Numbered from the stretch's first letter, positions 8,399-16,427 are shown. The stretch: DNA of 64,000 bases from Actinomycetota bacterium (GCA_023488455.1 JAMDDV010000016.1:1-64000), one strand, 5' to 3'. Made by a program: numbers and translations. The notes: generated by a model from the sequence alone, not told the origin.

Positions 8399-8692
8399 AT
8401 GAAGACACTTGATGAAATAAAACCTGTTTTGGAAAAATACAAAGAAGAGATAAGAAAAAAGTATAAAGTCGAAGAGCTAGGAATATTCGGTTCGTATGTG
8501 AGGTGTGAACAAAGAAAAAAAAGTGATCTGGATATACTTGTGAAATTTAGGGAGCCCATTGGTTTATTTGAGTTCATGGATTTAGAAGAATATCTCTCTA
8601 AGCTAACTGGAGTGAAAGTGGATCTCGTGTCCAAAAAGGCACTTAAACCGAGAATAGGGGAACGAATCCTGAGAGAAGTGATCTATCTATGA
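8399..8692 (+). CDS. mntA: MNT-domain nucleotidyltransferase antitoxin (MntA type)
   Basis: A 97-residue minimal nucleotidyltransferase. The signature GSYVR followed by SDLDILVKF (about residues 37-55) gives the GS(x)nDxD catalytic pattern, so the active site looks intact. In the HEPN/MNT family such proteins act as antitoxins that AMPylate and silence a partner HEPN RNase (HepT). AGGGAG at 8386-8391 precedes ATG 8399. The stop overlaps the start of a HEPN gene in a classic ATGA junction, but that partner is internally deleted. The antitoxin therefore appears to be an orphan unless it acts on another HEPN protein. Confidence 0.85.
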   Translation: MKTLDEIKPVLEKYKEEIRKKYKVEELGIFGSYVRCEQRKKSDLDILVKFREPIGLFEFMDLEEYLSKLTGVKVDLVSKKALKPRIGERILREVIYL

Positions 8693-8849
8693 AGAGACGG
8701 GAGTACGAAGATTATCTGGAAGATATTGTTGATTCTATGAACGATATTTAATACATGAATATTTTGGTATTGACATGGAAATTCTCTGGAAAGTTGCCAC
8801 AGAAGAGATACCACCGTTAAAGCTTCTAGTCAAAGGAATATTAAAATAA
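8689..8849 (+). pseudogene. Remnant of HEPN toxin (HepT) with internal deletion
   Basis: From ATG 8689 the first 20 codons read MKRREYEDYLEDIVDSMNDI, a typical HepT N-terminus, and then hit TAA at 8749-8751. Overlapping that stop in another frame (from 8748) the sequence continues LIHEYFGIDMEILWKVATEE to a stop at 8847-8849, which is a typical HepT C-terminus. The middle of the protein, roughly 50-70 residues by comparison with usual HepT length, is missing. The loss includes the Arg of the Rx4-6H RNase motif; the His of IHEYF remains. The gene is therefore dead while the adjacent antitoxin is intact. The reading is direct from sequence; the size of the deletion is estimated. Confidence 0.85.
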
Positions 8850-8911
8850 TGGCATGTAGCCCAGGAGCGCCGAGGAATATAGATACACGGCGAATTGGGT
8901 TTTTGATGAAT

Positions 8912-9277
8912 CTATGGGATTTTTTTTAGTTTAGCTTCGTCCATGCCGAAATGATGTCCGATCTCATGAAGTATTACATCGAAGATCTTTTGTCTTACCT
9001 CAACGTCGGTTTTGCAAACGCTTTCTATCGGTCCCTTGAAAATTGATATTTTATCAGGAAAGACGAGATTGTAGTGAGCACGCCTGGTCTGCGGTATTCC
9101 CTGGTACAGGCCAAATAGAAGTGCGTTCCTCTTGTGCAGAAGTTTTGCAGCAGTCAGTTGCTGGCGGCTTGGCCACTCCTCGACGATAAATTCCACGTTT
9201 TCCAGCTTGTCCAGAAATTCTGGGGGCAGTTTGCTCACTGCATCCTGAATGGCCTTGTTAAACTCTTCTATTTTCAT
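8912..9277 (-). CDS. Zincin-like metallopeptidase family protein
   Basis: A 121-residue protein of the small zincin family (PF06262 type). Near the C-terminus is HEIGHHFGMDE, the HExxH zinc-binding motif with the following GMDE element typical of this family. The N-terminal half has the family pattern VEEWPS and LFGLYQGIP. Members are predicted zinc proteases of unknown substrate. The gene runs opposite to its neighbours and is divergent from the phosphoesterase gene at 9356, with 78 bases between them. Only a weak ribosome-binding site is visible in front of the ATG. Confidence 0.85.
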   Translation of the reverse strand: MKIEEFNKAIQDAVSKLPPEFLDKLENVEFIVEEWPSRQQLTAAKLLHKRNALLFGLYQGIPQTRRAHYNLVFPDKISIFKGPIESVCKTDVEVRQKIFDVILHEIGHHFGMDEAKLKKIP

Positions 9278-9355
9278 CGTGGTTTAAATTTTAAAAGAAT
9301 ACAATATAACTTAAAATGTATATTTCATAAGAGGGTGAATGAAGGGCTTAAAATT

Positions 9356-9931
9356 ATGACTCTAAGGGAATATCAGAGAAAAAGAAAGTTCGATGAAACG
9401 CCAGAGCCGGAGGGTGAGCAAAATGGAGGAGGGGAGTCTCCGGTTTTTGTGGTGCAAAAACATCGCTCATCCCATCTGCACTACGATTTCAGGCTTGAGG
9501 TAGGTGGCGTTTTGAAAAGCTGGGCCATTCCGAAAGGATTGTCCTTAAATCCGAAACAAAAACATCTTGCTGTGATGGTTGAAGATCACCCGCTAGATTA
9601 CAAGGATTTCGAAGGTGTGATTACTGAAGGGAACTATGGAGCAGGCACGGTGATGATATGGGACAGAGGAACCTATCGTATCCCGATGTTGTTTGGCAAG
9701 CAGGAGATTGAGAAGAAGATAAATTCTGGTCTTGCAGGTGGGCACATTACTTTTATACTGAACGGTCAGAAACTGAGGGGTGAGTTTGCGCTGGTCAGGC
9801 TGAGGAAGAGTAAAGAGGACAACGCCTGGCTATTGATCAAGAAGAATGATGAGTTCGCATCCGAAGTTGATATTACTGAGGATGACCGCTCGGTGTTGAG
9901 CGGAAGATCTCTTGATGAGATAAAAGATTAA
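9356..9931 (+). CDS. Stand-alone LigD-type 3'-phosphoesterase domain protein
   Basis: This 191-residue protein consists of only the 3'-phosphoesterase domain found at the N-terminus of LigD proteins of bacterial non-homologous end joining. Visible are HRSSHLHYDFRLE (about residues 38-50), VEDHPLDY with the active-site His, and EGNYGAGTVMIWDRG. The domain trims 3' phosphate or ribonucleotide ends to a 3' OH. The start is ATG 9356, ten bases after GAAGGG; the open frame extends upstream across the divergent neighbour but that part is not family sequence. No ligase, polymerase or Ku gene is in the window. Confidence 0.9.
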   Translation: MTLREYQRKRKFDETPEPEGEQNGGGESPVFVVQKHRSSHLHYDFRLEVGGVLKSWAIPKGLSLNPKQKHLAVMVEDHPLDYKDFEGVITEGNYGAGTVMIWDRGTYRIPMLFGKQEIEKKINSGLAGGHITFILNGQKLRGEFALVRLRKSKEDNAWLLIKKNDEFASEVDITEDDRSVLSGRSLDEIKD

Positions 9932-9953
9932 AAAAAGGTCAGGAGGTGGACAT

Positions 9954-10120
9954 ATGTCCAGGGTGATTCATTTTGAGATTCACGCAGATGATCCACAGCA
10001 AGCAGCTTGGTGGCGATGAAGATCGATGAGATGGGCTATGGGCCGGTTTACGATTACAATCCCAGTTTTACGGACTGGGTTGAGCGTGAATATCCTGTGG
10101 AGCAGGACGAGAAAGCCTGA
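9954..10120 (+). pseudogene. Truncated VOC (glyoxalase/bleomycin-resistance) gene remnant
   Basis: A strong AGGAGGTGG ribosome-binding site (9939-9948) leads to ATG 9954. The peptide MSRVIHFEIHADDPQQA matches the beginning of VOC-superfamily proteins, but the frame ends at TGA 10017-10019 after 21 residues. A second short frame starts inside this stop (ATG 10016) and runs 34 codons to 10120. I cannot place that piece: it may be the deleted gene's 3' end or part of another gene. The intact family has about 120 residues, so most of the domain is gone. Confidence 0.65.
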
Positions 10121-10161
10121 CATCAAAACAGAACTTTAGTAGATTATTAGGGTGGGATGAA

Positions 10162-10818
10162 ATGATATTGAAAGCCAGGGTGATCAGCAAGGATAAAAGG
10201 ACGGTCGAAAAGAACCTTATGAGTGATCTTGAACTGTATGCCAAAAAGGTAATAGAGTTCGGCGCCTCGGATGCGAGGATCATATCAGCAAGGAATGTTG
10301 TGGTGGATGAAAGGGTGAGGCTAAAATGCTCGGTGCCCAAGTGTCATCTGTTTGGATCGTCGCCCAGCTGTCCCCCTTACTCTCCAGCTCCGGATGAGAT
10401 CAGGAGAGCGATAAGCCGATATAAGTATGCCGTGCTGCTGAAAAATGATGTCGTGCCTAAAGAGGACTTTGTTGACAGCAAACAGTGGCTCAAGGGACAC
10501 GAAAAGCATCAGGGGAAGACAAACAAGATAGTTTCGGAGTTAGAAGCCCTTGCTTTTAATGATGGTTACTATTTAGCTATGGGTTTCGCTGCAGGAGGAT
10601 GCAAGACTGCACTCTGTAGCGGACTGACGTGTCAATATCTTGACAGCGGCAGATGCAGATACCCGCTGCGGTCACGTCCATCGATGGAAGGAGTTGGGAT
10701 TGACGTTTATGATCTAGCAAGCAAGGTTGGTTGGGATATATATCCGGTTGCGCACGATGATGTCGATATCGACTCAGTGAAATGCGCAATATCGGTTGGC
10801 ATAGTTTTCATTTATTGA
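10162..10818 (+). CDS. DUF2284 family predicted metal-binding protein
   Basis: A 218-residue protein rich in conserved cysteines: CSVPKCHLFGSSPSCPPYSP near residues 57-77, and later GGCKTALCSGLTC and GRCRYPLRSRPSMEG. This cysteine pattern is that of DUF2284 (PF10050), predicted to bind metal or an iron-sulfur cluster; its function is not known. GGGTGGG just before the ATG serves as ribosome-binding site. The gene sits between the decayed VOC gene and a small hypothetical gene, and appears intact. Confidence 0.85.
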   Translation: MILKARVISKDKRTVEKNLMSDLELYAKKVIEFGASDARIISARNVVVDERVRLKCSVPKCHLFGSSPSCPPYSPAPDEIRRAISRYKYAVLLKNDVVPKEDFVDSKQWLKGHEKHQGKTNKIVSELEALAFNDGYYLAMGFAAGGCKTALCSGLTCQYLDSGRCRYPLRSRPSMEGVGIDVYDLASKVGWDIYPVAHDDVDIDSVKCAISVGIVFIY

Positions 10819-10833
10819 TTTGGAAGGACTGAA

Positions 10834-10995
10834 GTGAAGGATATTCTTGAGAAGATCGAAGAGTACCTGCCTGAGGATAATCCGCGCAAGTGGGCAAAGC
10901 TGAACAGCACCCTTGATTATCGCAGGCTGCACCTGCTTTTACTAAGCGCGATACTTATTGAGTTAAGAAAACTGAATTCATCAGAAGATAAGTAA
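10834..10995 (+). CDS. Small hypothetical protein (53 residues)
   Basis: GTG 10834 follows GGAAGG (10822-10827) at normal spacing. The ORF encodes 53 residues with a DILEKIEEYLP start, an RKWAKLNSTLDYRRLHLLLLSAILIELRK helical region split by basic residues, and a charged end. It lies 15 bases after the DUF2284 gene and so probably shares its transcript. I do not recognise a family. The good ribosome-binding site and amphipathic composition support a real gene. Confidence 0.55.
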   Translation: MKDILEKIEEYLPEDNPRKWAKLNSTLDYRRLHLLLLSAILIELRKLNSSEDK

Positions 10996-11020
10996 AAACG
11001 GTAACCTGCGCACGTCCAGT

Positions 11021-11113
11021 TTACAGCAGTAGGAGTGTTAACAGCTGAGTCTCGAATTCTGCTCCAAACCCCAGGCCCACTATCGCGACCTGAACTTTTC
11101 TGTTCCTATTCAT
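11021..11113 (-). pseudogene. N-terminal remnant of a Gfo/Idh/MocA oxidoreductase
   Basis: On the minus strand AGGAGG lies directly before ATG 11113, which opens MNRNRKVQVAIVGLGFGAEF. This is the beta-alpha-beta NAD-binding start of Gfo/Idh/MocA family dehydrogenases, including the GxGxxx motif. After GAEF the expected sequence stops; ten unrelated residues rich in Leu follow and TAA is reached at 11021-11023. About 20 of the usual 330 or more residues remain. A 13-base stretch at the junction (11046-11058) also occurs at 1746-1758. Confidence 0.7.
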
Positions 11114-11149
11114 CTCCTCCTAGCGTTTGCAGTAAAAATTCTATCATTT

Positions 11150-11178
11150 TTCACGTTTATTTTATTTGTTAATATATT
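11150..11178 (+). promoter_or_regulatory. Possible sigma-70 promoter of the glycerol-3-phosphate dehydrogenase gene
   Basis: TTCACG (11150-11155) and TATATT (11173-11178) are separated by 17 bases. They lie about 45 bases before the glpD-like start, in the 110-bp AT-rich gap between the minus-strand remnant and the gene. The match is moderate. Confidence 0.3.
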
Positions 11179-11223
11179 TAGGTTTTGTGGCATCATTAAA
11201 GCTATCATGGTGGAGTTCTTAGA

Positions 11224-12906
11224 ATGAAAAGAGATTTGAGCAGGTTTCCTGGTAAGAATTACGATGTGATAATAATAGGCGGTGGGATATATGGAGCGTG
11301 CACAGCGTGGTACGCTGCTCAACAGAACCTTTCAGTTTTGCTTCTCGAGAAGGAGGATTTCGGTCATGCTACTTCATTCAACAGTCAGAAAATCGTTCAT
11401 GGCGGCCTTCGATATTTGCAGCACATGGATTTTCAGCGGATTTTTGAGTCCGTCCGTGAGACAAGCCTGTTGAGGCGGATTGCCCCAAATCTCATATATC
11501 CTATGCCTTGTGTTATGCCCGCATATAGGTATCTTTTGCAGGGGAAAGAGATATTATGGGTGGCTGTGAATCTGTATAAGCTGATCTCTTTAAATCGCAG
11601 CAGGTCGCTTGAAGCTCAAAATCATGTGCCAGGTGGGAGGATTATATCTCGCGAGGAGTGTCTTAAGTTTTTTCCTGCCCTACCTACTGAGGGCTTAAGG
11701 GGAGGTGCTCTCTGGTATGACGCCCAGGTTTACAATACGGAAAGGTTATTGTTATCCTTCATAAAATCTGCCGTGGGTTTTGGGGCAGATATCGCGAATT
11801 ATGCAGAGGTAGTTGGGTTTGTTTTCGATGGCGACAGGGTTGTTGGTGTGGAGGTTAAAGACATCCTAAGCGATCAGAAGTTTACGGTAAACGGCAGAAT
11901 AACGGCTAACGCCAGCGGCCCCTGGGTCAATAAAGTACTTTCTTTAATAAGGAGGTCGCATGGCACTCCTGAGGTTCACTTCATCAAAGTCAATCTGCTT
12001 GTGACCAGACCTTTTATAGATGGGTGTTCCCTTGGAGTGTCCAGTCGCAAGAAATACGTAGATTCTGATGCGTTCATTAAGAAGGGGGCCAGACTTCTGT
12101 TCTTTACGCCCTGGCATGGTTACAATCTGGTTGGAACGACCGAACAGCACTATTCTGGCAGCCCTGATGATTGCAGGATGTCCGAAAAAGAGATAGATAA
12201 TCTTATAAACGATATTAATGATGCTTATCCGGCTGCGTGTTTAGGTAGAAAGGATGTCCTCTTTTTCTATACAGGACTACTGCCGGGCAGCATCAAGGGC
12301 ATTGATTCTGGACAGACCCATATATTGAAGAAATACAGCATAATAGATCATGCGAGGATTGATGCAGTGGAAGGTCTAGTTAGCGTGATTGGAGTAAAGT
12401 TTACGACAGCCACTGACGTTGCAAGAAAAACCGTTGGGATGATCCTGGGGAAACTTGGCAGGAGACGGATCCTCAAAGTTGATCCTGATGTTTCTCTCTG
12501 GAACAGCAATGCGACGAAGGCCAGCTTTGATGATTACCTCAAGGGGGCTCTAAAGGATTCAAGGGGCAATTTGGATAGTGAAGTGATTCGACATCTTGTC
12601 GTTAACTATGGTACGCAGTACAAGGAGATCTTAAGGTACACGGAAGAAGATGTTTCACTGCTGGGTCGAGTGGTAAGCTCTTCACCTGTAATATGGGCAG
12701 AGCTGGCGTATGCGATAAGGGAGGAGATGGCAGAAAGGCTTTCCGATCTGATGCTCAGACGTACAGAGCTGGGAGAAGCCGGATATCCAGGCGAAAAGTG
12801 CTTGAGGGATTGTGCCGATTTTATGGCCAGGGAAAAGGGTTGGGATGAAGCCAGGATCAAAAAAGAGATATCTGAGGTAAAAGCTATCTATCAGCCGTTA
12901 GCATGA
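11224..12906 (+). CDS. glpD: FAD-dependent glycerol-3-phosphate dehydrogenase
   Basis: This 560-residue flavoprotein oxidises glycerol 3-phosphate to dihydroxyacetone phosphate and passes electrons to the quinone pool at the membrane. The N-terminus has the FAD-binding DVIIIGGGIYGACTAWYAA (about 14-32) and LLEKEDFGHATSFNSQKIVHGGLRYLQ split over the next 40 residues, both diagnostic of the GlpD/GlpA family. The C-terminal helical domain ends at EISEVKAIYQ. The length fits GlpD. No glycerol kinase or facilitator is nearby. Its last 23 bases overlap the convergent end of the NAD synthase gene. Confidence 0.88.
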   Translation: MKRDLSRFPGKNYDVIIIGGGIYGACTAWYAAQQNLSVLLLEKEDFGHATSFNSQKIVHGGLRYLQHMDFQRIFESVRETSLLRRIAPNLIYPMPCVMPAYRYLLQGKEILWVAVNLYKLISLNRSRSLEAQNHVPGGRIISREECLKFFPALPTEGLRGGALWYDAQVYNTERLLLSFIKSAVGFGADIANYAEVVGFVFDGDRVVGVEVKDILSDQKFTVNGRITANASGPWVNKVLSLIRRSHGTPEVHFIKVNLLVTRPFIDGCSLGVSSRKKYVDSDAFIKKGARLLFFTPWHGYNLVGTTEQHYSGSPDDCRMSEKEIDNLINDINDAYPAACLGRKDVLFFYTGLLPGSIKGIDSGQTHILKKYSIIDHARIDAVEGLVSVIGVKFTTATDVARKTVGMILGKLGRRRILKVDPDVSLWNSNATKASFDDYLKGALKDSRGNLDSEVIRHLVVNYGTQYKEILRYTEEDVSLLGRVVSSSPVIWAELAYAIREEMAERLSDLMLRRTELGEAGYPGEKCLRDCADFMAREKGWDEARIKKEISEVKAIYQPLA

Positions 12907-13804
12907 TTGGATAACTTCGAAGTAACTCGGATTTTTGTTTTATCTCGTTTACGTATTTTATTTTTTCTACGTCAATGCCTGTTTTTCTTGATACATCCTC
13001 ATCGTTCATGCCGTTTTCGATACCTACAAGTATCCTGTCGAGCTCCAGGTAGGAAAGGCCAATTGCCTCTTCATCCGTTAATCCAGGTATGAGGTCTGGG
13101 GAAGGAGCCTTTTTTATAATCTGTGCAGGCAACTGAACATATTTTGCGAGTTCAAAGACCTGAGTTTTATAGAGGTGGGCAATTGGGGCGATATCGCCCG
13201 CCGCATCACCATATTTTACGAAGAATCCGGTTAAGACCTCACTCTTATTGGAAGTTGCAGCCACAATGAAGTTTCTGCGTTCTGCATGCATGTAAGTTAT
13301 GATCATGCGTAACCTGTGTTTGGAGCGGTAGAACGCTCTTGACCGAGACAGGTAATCGTGATCTGCATTTTCGAGATTTGCTAAATATATTTTCTTTCCG
13401 ATCTCCTGCTCGATCTTTTGCCGAGCTATTCTTACGTATTTTTTCTGATATGGTCGGGGTACGAGGAAAGTTCCTGGGACCAGGGAGTAGGTGCCCAGCT
13501 TTCTTAAGATTCCCGTCATCGAAATGATCTTATATGGTATGCCAAGTGATGTAGCATGGGCAATTGCATCTATTTTGCTTGAGGCCTCGCTGTCGCGCTC
13601 CGGCATTATGAGGCCAAATACATTTTTTTGCCCGAGCGCATCAACTGATAGCTTCAGTGTTAGCGCTGAATCTATCCCACCGCTTAACCCGAGCGCAACT
13701 CCCTTGAAGTTGTACTTGTGAGTAGTGTCTTTTATGAAATCAACAGTTCTACTGTATTCTGATTCGATATCGGTCTCAAGCAGTTTTGCTAAATCCGGGC
13801 TCAT
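12884..13804 (-). CDS. nadE: NAD+ synthase, ammonia-dependent type
   Basis: A 306-residue enzyme that amidates nicotinic acid adenine dinucleotide to NAD+ using ATP. The ATP pyrophosphatase P-loop SGGIDSALTLKL is at about residues 40-51. ATSNKSEVLTGFFVKYGD and SPDLIPGLTDEEAIG are typical NadE substrate-binding segments. No glutaminase (nitrilase) domain is present, so it uses ammonia or a separate amidotransferase. A segment of roughly 40 residues before RLRMIITYMHAE looks longer than in the E. coli enzyme. The gene is convergent with glpD and overlaps it by 23 bases. Confidence 0.9.
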   Translation of the reverse strand: MSPDLAKLLETDIESEYSRTVDFIKDTTHKYNFKGVALGLSGGIDSALTLKLSVDALGQKNVFGLIMPERDSEASSKIDAIAHATSLGIPYKIISMTGILRKLGTYSLVPGTFLVPRPYQKKYVRIARQKIEQEIGKKIYLANLENADHDYLSRSRAFYRSKHRLRMIITYMHAERRNFIVAATSNKSEVLTGFFVKYGDAAGDIAPIAHLYKTQVFELAKYVQLPAQIIKKAPSPDLIPGLTDEEAIGLSYLELDRILVGIENGMNDEDVSRKTGIDVEKIKYVNEIKQKSELLRSYPIMLTADR

Positions 13805-13900
13805 CGCTAAATCAATATTAAATAAGTGTTAAATTTATTGATAATAAATTATATTAAATACTTGCAAGTTATTTTATGCAAGGATTGAACTGGGCCTAAG

Positions 13901-14470
13901 GTGGAATTGAAAGAAGTAATTAAATACAGGCGAAGCATAAGGAAATTTTCTGATAGAAAGATAGATCAAGCCGATCTTTTTGCAATCTTAGAGGCAGCAA
14001 GGCTTGCCCCGTCTGCTCAGAATTCGCAGCCTTGGCACTTCATCGTGGTTCAGGACGAGAAGATGATCAGGGAGATCGCGAACTGCGTCCCGGTGGGCTT
14101 TGTTCGCTTAAATTCATGGATGGGGAAAGCTGCTGCGATAATCGTTTGCTGCTCAAAGCCGAAGATATTTACGCATCGGATGGCAAAAATCTTTGTGCGA
14201 GATCTGCACCTGATTGATCTTACGATTGCAATTGAAAACATGGTACTCGCAGCCACAGATCTCGGGATCGGCTCGTGTTGGGTGGGCTGGTTCAGCGAGA
14301 AGAAAGTGAAGAAGTTGCTTGAAATACCGGGTGGTTACGATGTTGGCATGCTTTTACCGTTGGGCTATCCTGAGCGCGAGAGCAACGAAGTTGGGTTGGG
14401 CGGAGTTCCTCCCCGCAAAAGAAAGCTGCTGGAAGAGATATTCAGCTACGAAATTTTTGGTAAGAAGTAG
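13901..14470 (+). CDS. Nitroreductase family FMN oxidoreductase
   Basis: A 189-residue protein with the nitroreductase fold signatures. YRRSIRKFSDRKI near the N-terminus and ARLAPSAQNSQPWHFIVV (about 35-52) form the FMN phosphate site; GIGSCWVGWF and LPLGYPER lie in the C-terminal half. Such enzymes reduce nitro groups, quinones or flavins with NAD(P)H. The start is GTG 13901. The next gene follows after 23 bases, so it probably heads the transcript with the envelope genes. The true substrate cannot be read from sequence. Confidence 0.88.
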   Translation: MELKEVIKYRRSIRKFSDRKIDQADLFAILEAARLAPSAQNSQPWHFIVVQDEKMIREIANCVPVGFVRLNSWMGKAAAIIVCCSKPKIFTHRMAKIFVRDLHLIDLTIAIENMVLAATDLGIGSCWVGWFSEKKVKKLLEIPGGYDVGMLLPLGYPERESNEVGLGGVPPRKRKLLEEIFSYEIFGKK

Positions 14471-14493
14471 GTTCATACTTAGAAGGAGTTAAG

Positions 14494-15624
14494 ATGAAAA
14501 AAGGACAGGCTGCCTTACTTATCGTTGCAGCAATATTGATCATGCTTGGACTGCTGTTTCTTATAGAGAATTTCCTTCCCAGCTGGATGCACATTACCAG
14601 TTTGATCTGGCCTGTCATATTTCTGGCTGGTGGGTTCTGGTTCCTGTTCACTGCCGCATCCAATCACAGGAAGTGCTGGGGACTGTTCATGCCAGGTTCA
14701 ATTTTAACGGCTCTGGGATTGATTTTTCTGGTTACATCATACCTTCCGTTTACCTGGTCATTTCTCTGGCCGATCATTTTGATTTCGATCGGCATCGGCT
14801 TTTTCCTGATGATGTTTTTTGGTAGGGTTTTTGGCCTCATCATCCCGGCAGCCATATTTTGCAGCTTGGGCATTGCTTTTTTCATAATATCGGTTCTGGC
14901 AAGCATAAGTTCTGCTGCATGGAGTCTGCTGTGGCCCCTGATAATCGTTTTTATAGGAGCAGCTCTGATGGTCATCTTCCTTAGACACTTGATAGTTTCT
15001 TCTTTTGGCAGGAAGATAGCCATGTATGAGAAACCCGGGACAGTTCTTGAGCCAGAAGATGGTGGAAAAGTTGAGATCGCTGATACTTCCATTCGCGGAT
15101 TGGAGAAGGTCAGGTTGACCGTGAGCTACGGTGGAGGTGAACTTAAGGTCACTCCTGCTCATGGTCTTAATCGCATCTTTGACGGTTATTTACCGCAGTC
15201 GGAGGTTGAGTCCAGTAGAGATGACAGCAGAAGCAAATTCAGCTTGCGGATGAGGGGTGGGCTGCCGCCTTTTCTGCAAGGAGCAGAGAAGAGCAACTGG
15301 GAATTGAAGTTGACCGACCAGGTTGATCTGAATCTTGATTTCAAACTTGGAGCGTTAAAAGCTGATCTTGAGCTGGGTTCACTCATGATAAGGTCATTGA
15401 AATTTCATAGTGGAGCTTGTGAAGGTAATATAAAGTTCTCTTCGAGGAATCCTGTGCGGATGGAGTGTTTATCGGTCATAACAGGAGCATCAAACGTAAG
15501 ATTATCAGGTCTGGCAAATGCAAATTTTGATAAAATGGAGCTGAAAGGTGGGATGGGAGAATATTACCTGGGCTTCAATGGTGAAGCCTTGCAGGGAGCG
15601 AACGTGGAGATTTCAAGGTGTTAG
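14494..15624 (+). CDS. LiaF-like membrane protein with repeated hydrophobic pairs and beta-rich C-terminus
   Basis: The 376-residue protein has three similar modules of two membrane helices each in its first 180 residues, recognisable by a repeated pattern of LWP...GIGF/GGFWFL (DUF5668-like). A soluble C-terminal half of toast-rack/LiaF type follows, with alternating hydrophobic strands (GGGELKVTP, LGALKADLELGS, ASNVRLSGLANANF). Related proteins sense or respond to envelope stress. AAGGAG precedes the ATG. It is followed by a toast-rack-only protein and another DUF5668-like protein, making a small envelope operon. Confidence 0.7.
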   Translation: MKKGQAALLIVAAILIMLGLLFLIENFLPSWMHITSLIWPVIFLAGGFWFLFTAASNHRKCWGLFMPGSILTALGLIFLVTSYLPFTWSFLWPIILISIGIGFFLMMFFGRVFGLIIPAAIFCSLGIAFFIISVLASISSAAWSLLWPLIIVFIGAALMVIFLRHLIVSSFGRKIAMYEKPGTVLEPEDGGKVEIADTSIRGLEKVRLTVSYGGGELKVTPAHGLNRIFDGYLPQSEVESSRDDSRSKFSLRMRGGLPPFLQGAEKSNWELKLTDQVDLNLDFKLGALKADLELGSLMIRSLKFHSGACEGNIKFSSRNPVRMECLSVITGASNVRLSGLANANFDKMELKGGMGEYYLGFNGEALQGANVEISRC

Positions 15625-15659
15625 CAGCCCAATCTTAATATGAACAAGGAGCATTCTAT

Positions 15660-16427
15660 ATGAGGGTATCTGCTTTAATAATATCGGTTTTGATAGTTAT
15701 CTTAGTTGTTGTTTCTCTGGTCTTCCTGATTGTTAATGCACCGGTAAATAAAGCTGTCAGTGAGGAGACAAAGAGCTTTGAAGTGCTGTATTCCAAATTT
15801 CCTGATGCCAGTAGATTAAGCGTGAAGGCCACCATTTCTTTTGGCTCGGTTCGGATCACTGAATCCGAAGATGAGGATTTAGCGCTGGCTGTGAATTTTA
15901 GATCATCTATAGAAAATCTTAAACCATACGTGCAGGCAGTCGAAGAAGGTGGAGAACTGATTGTGGAATATAACGCAGCTCAAGCTGTAGGCAAGATTTT
16001 TGGTGATGATCGTACGGTTACTCACGATATTGAGGTCGGGGGCCCGGGGATGCCCAAGAAGTTAAAGGTGGACTTCAGTGCAGGAGATATTAAGCTTTAC
16101 TGTAGTAATTCCACCTTAATAAATACCAGCATCAATGGTGGTGTGGGGAATGTCATGGTCGATTTCAGCAGCCTGTCTGGTAAAGAGGGAAAGGTAAATG
16201 CGAAGATTGATCTTGGCATTGGGAAGGTGACCATTATCGTACCGCGCGATGCAGGTTTTAAATATGAGCTTGACTCTGGCATCGGCTTGGTTAATTTTGG
16301 CTCTAGGGATGAGGGCGGATTCAGCAATTCCATTGGTGGAATGAGTGACGATTATGCAGAGAATAGGCTTCAGATTGATCTAAAGGTGAATACTGGTATT
16401 GGCCAGGTATTGATGATTGAAAAGTGA
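15660..16427 (+). CDS. Membrane-anchored toast-rack/DUF4097-like beta-helix protein
   Basis: A 255-residue protein with one N-terminal membrane helix (about 5-27) and an extracytoplasmic domain rich in short beta strands. Repeats of the kind VSFGSVRI, SAGDIKLYC, GGVGNVMVDF, LGIGKVTIIVP and TGIGQVLMI recur with Gly-x-Gly turns, typical of the DUF4097/toast-rack fold. An ATAAGGAG-like signal lies before the ATG. The molecular function is unknown; its neighbours share the same domain families, which suggests a common complex or sensing role at the membrane. Confidence 0.65.
   Translation: MRVSALIISVLIVILVVVSLVFLIVNAPVNKAVSEETKSFEVLYSKFPDASRLSVKATISFGSVRITESEDEDLALAVNFRSSIENLKPYVQAVEEGGELIVEYNAAQAVGKIFGDDRTVTHDIEVGGPGMPKKLKVDFSAGDIKLYCSNSTLINTSINGGVGNVMVDFSSLSGKEGKVNAKIDLGIGKVTIIVPRDAGFKYELDSGIGLVNFGSRDEGGFSNSIGGMSDDYAENRLQIDLKVNTGIGQVLMIEK

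Noticed and set aside
13832..13850. 8-3-8 palindrome AATTTATT/AATAAATT between nadE and the nitroreductase gene
   Set aside because: The gap is so AT-rich that a palindrome of this size is expected by chance fairly often.
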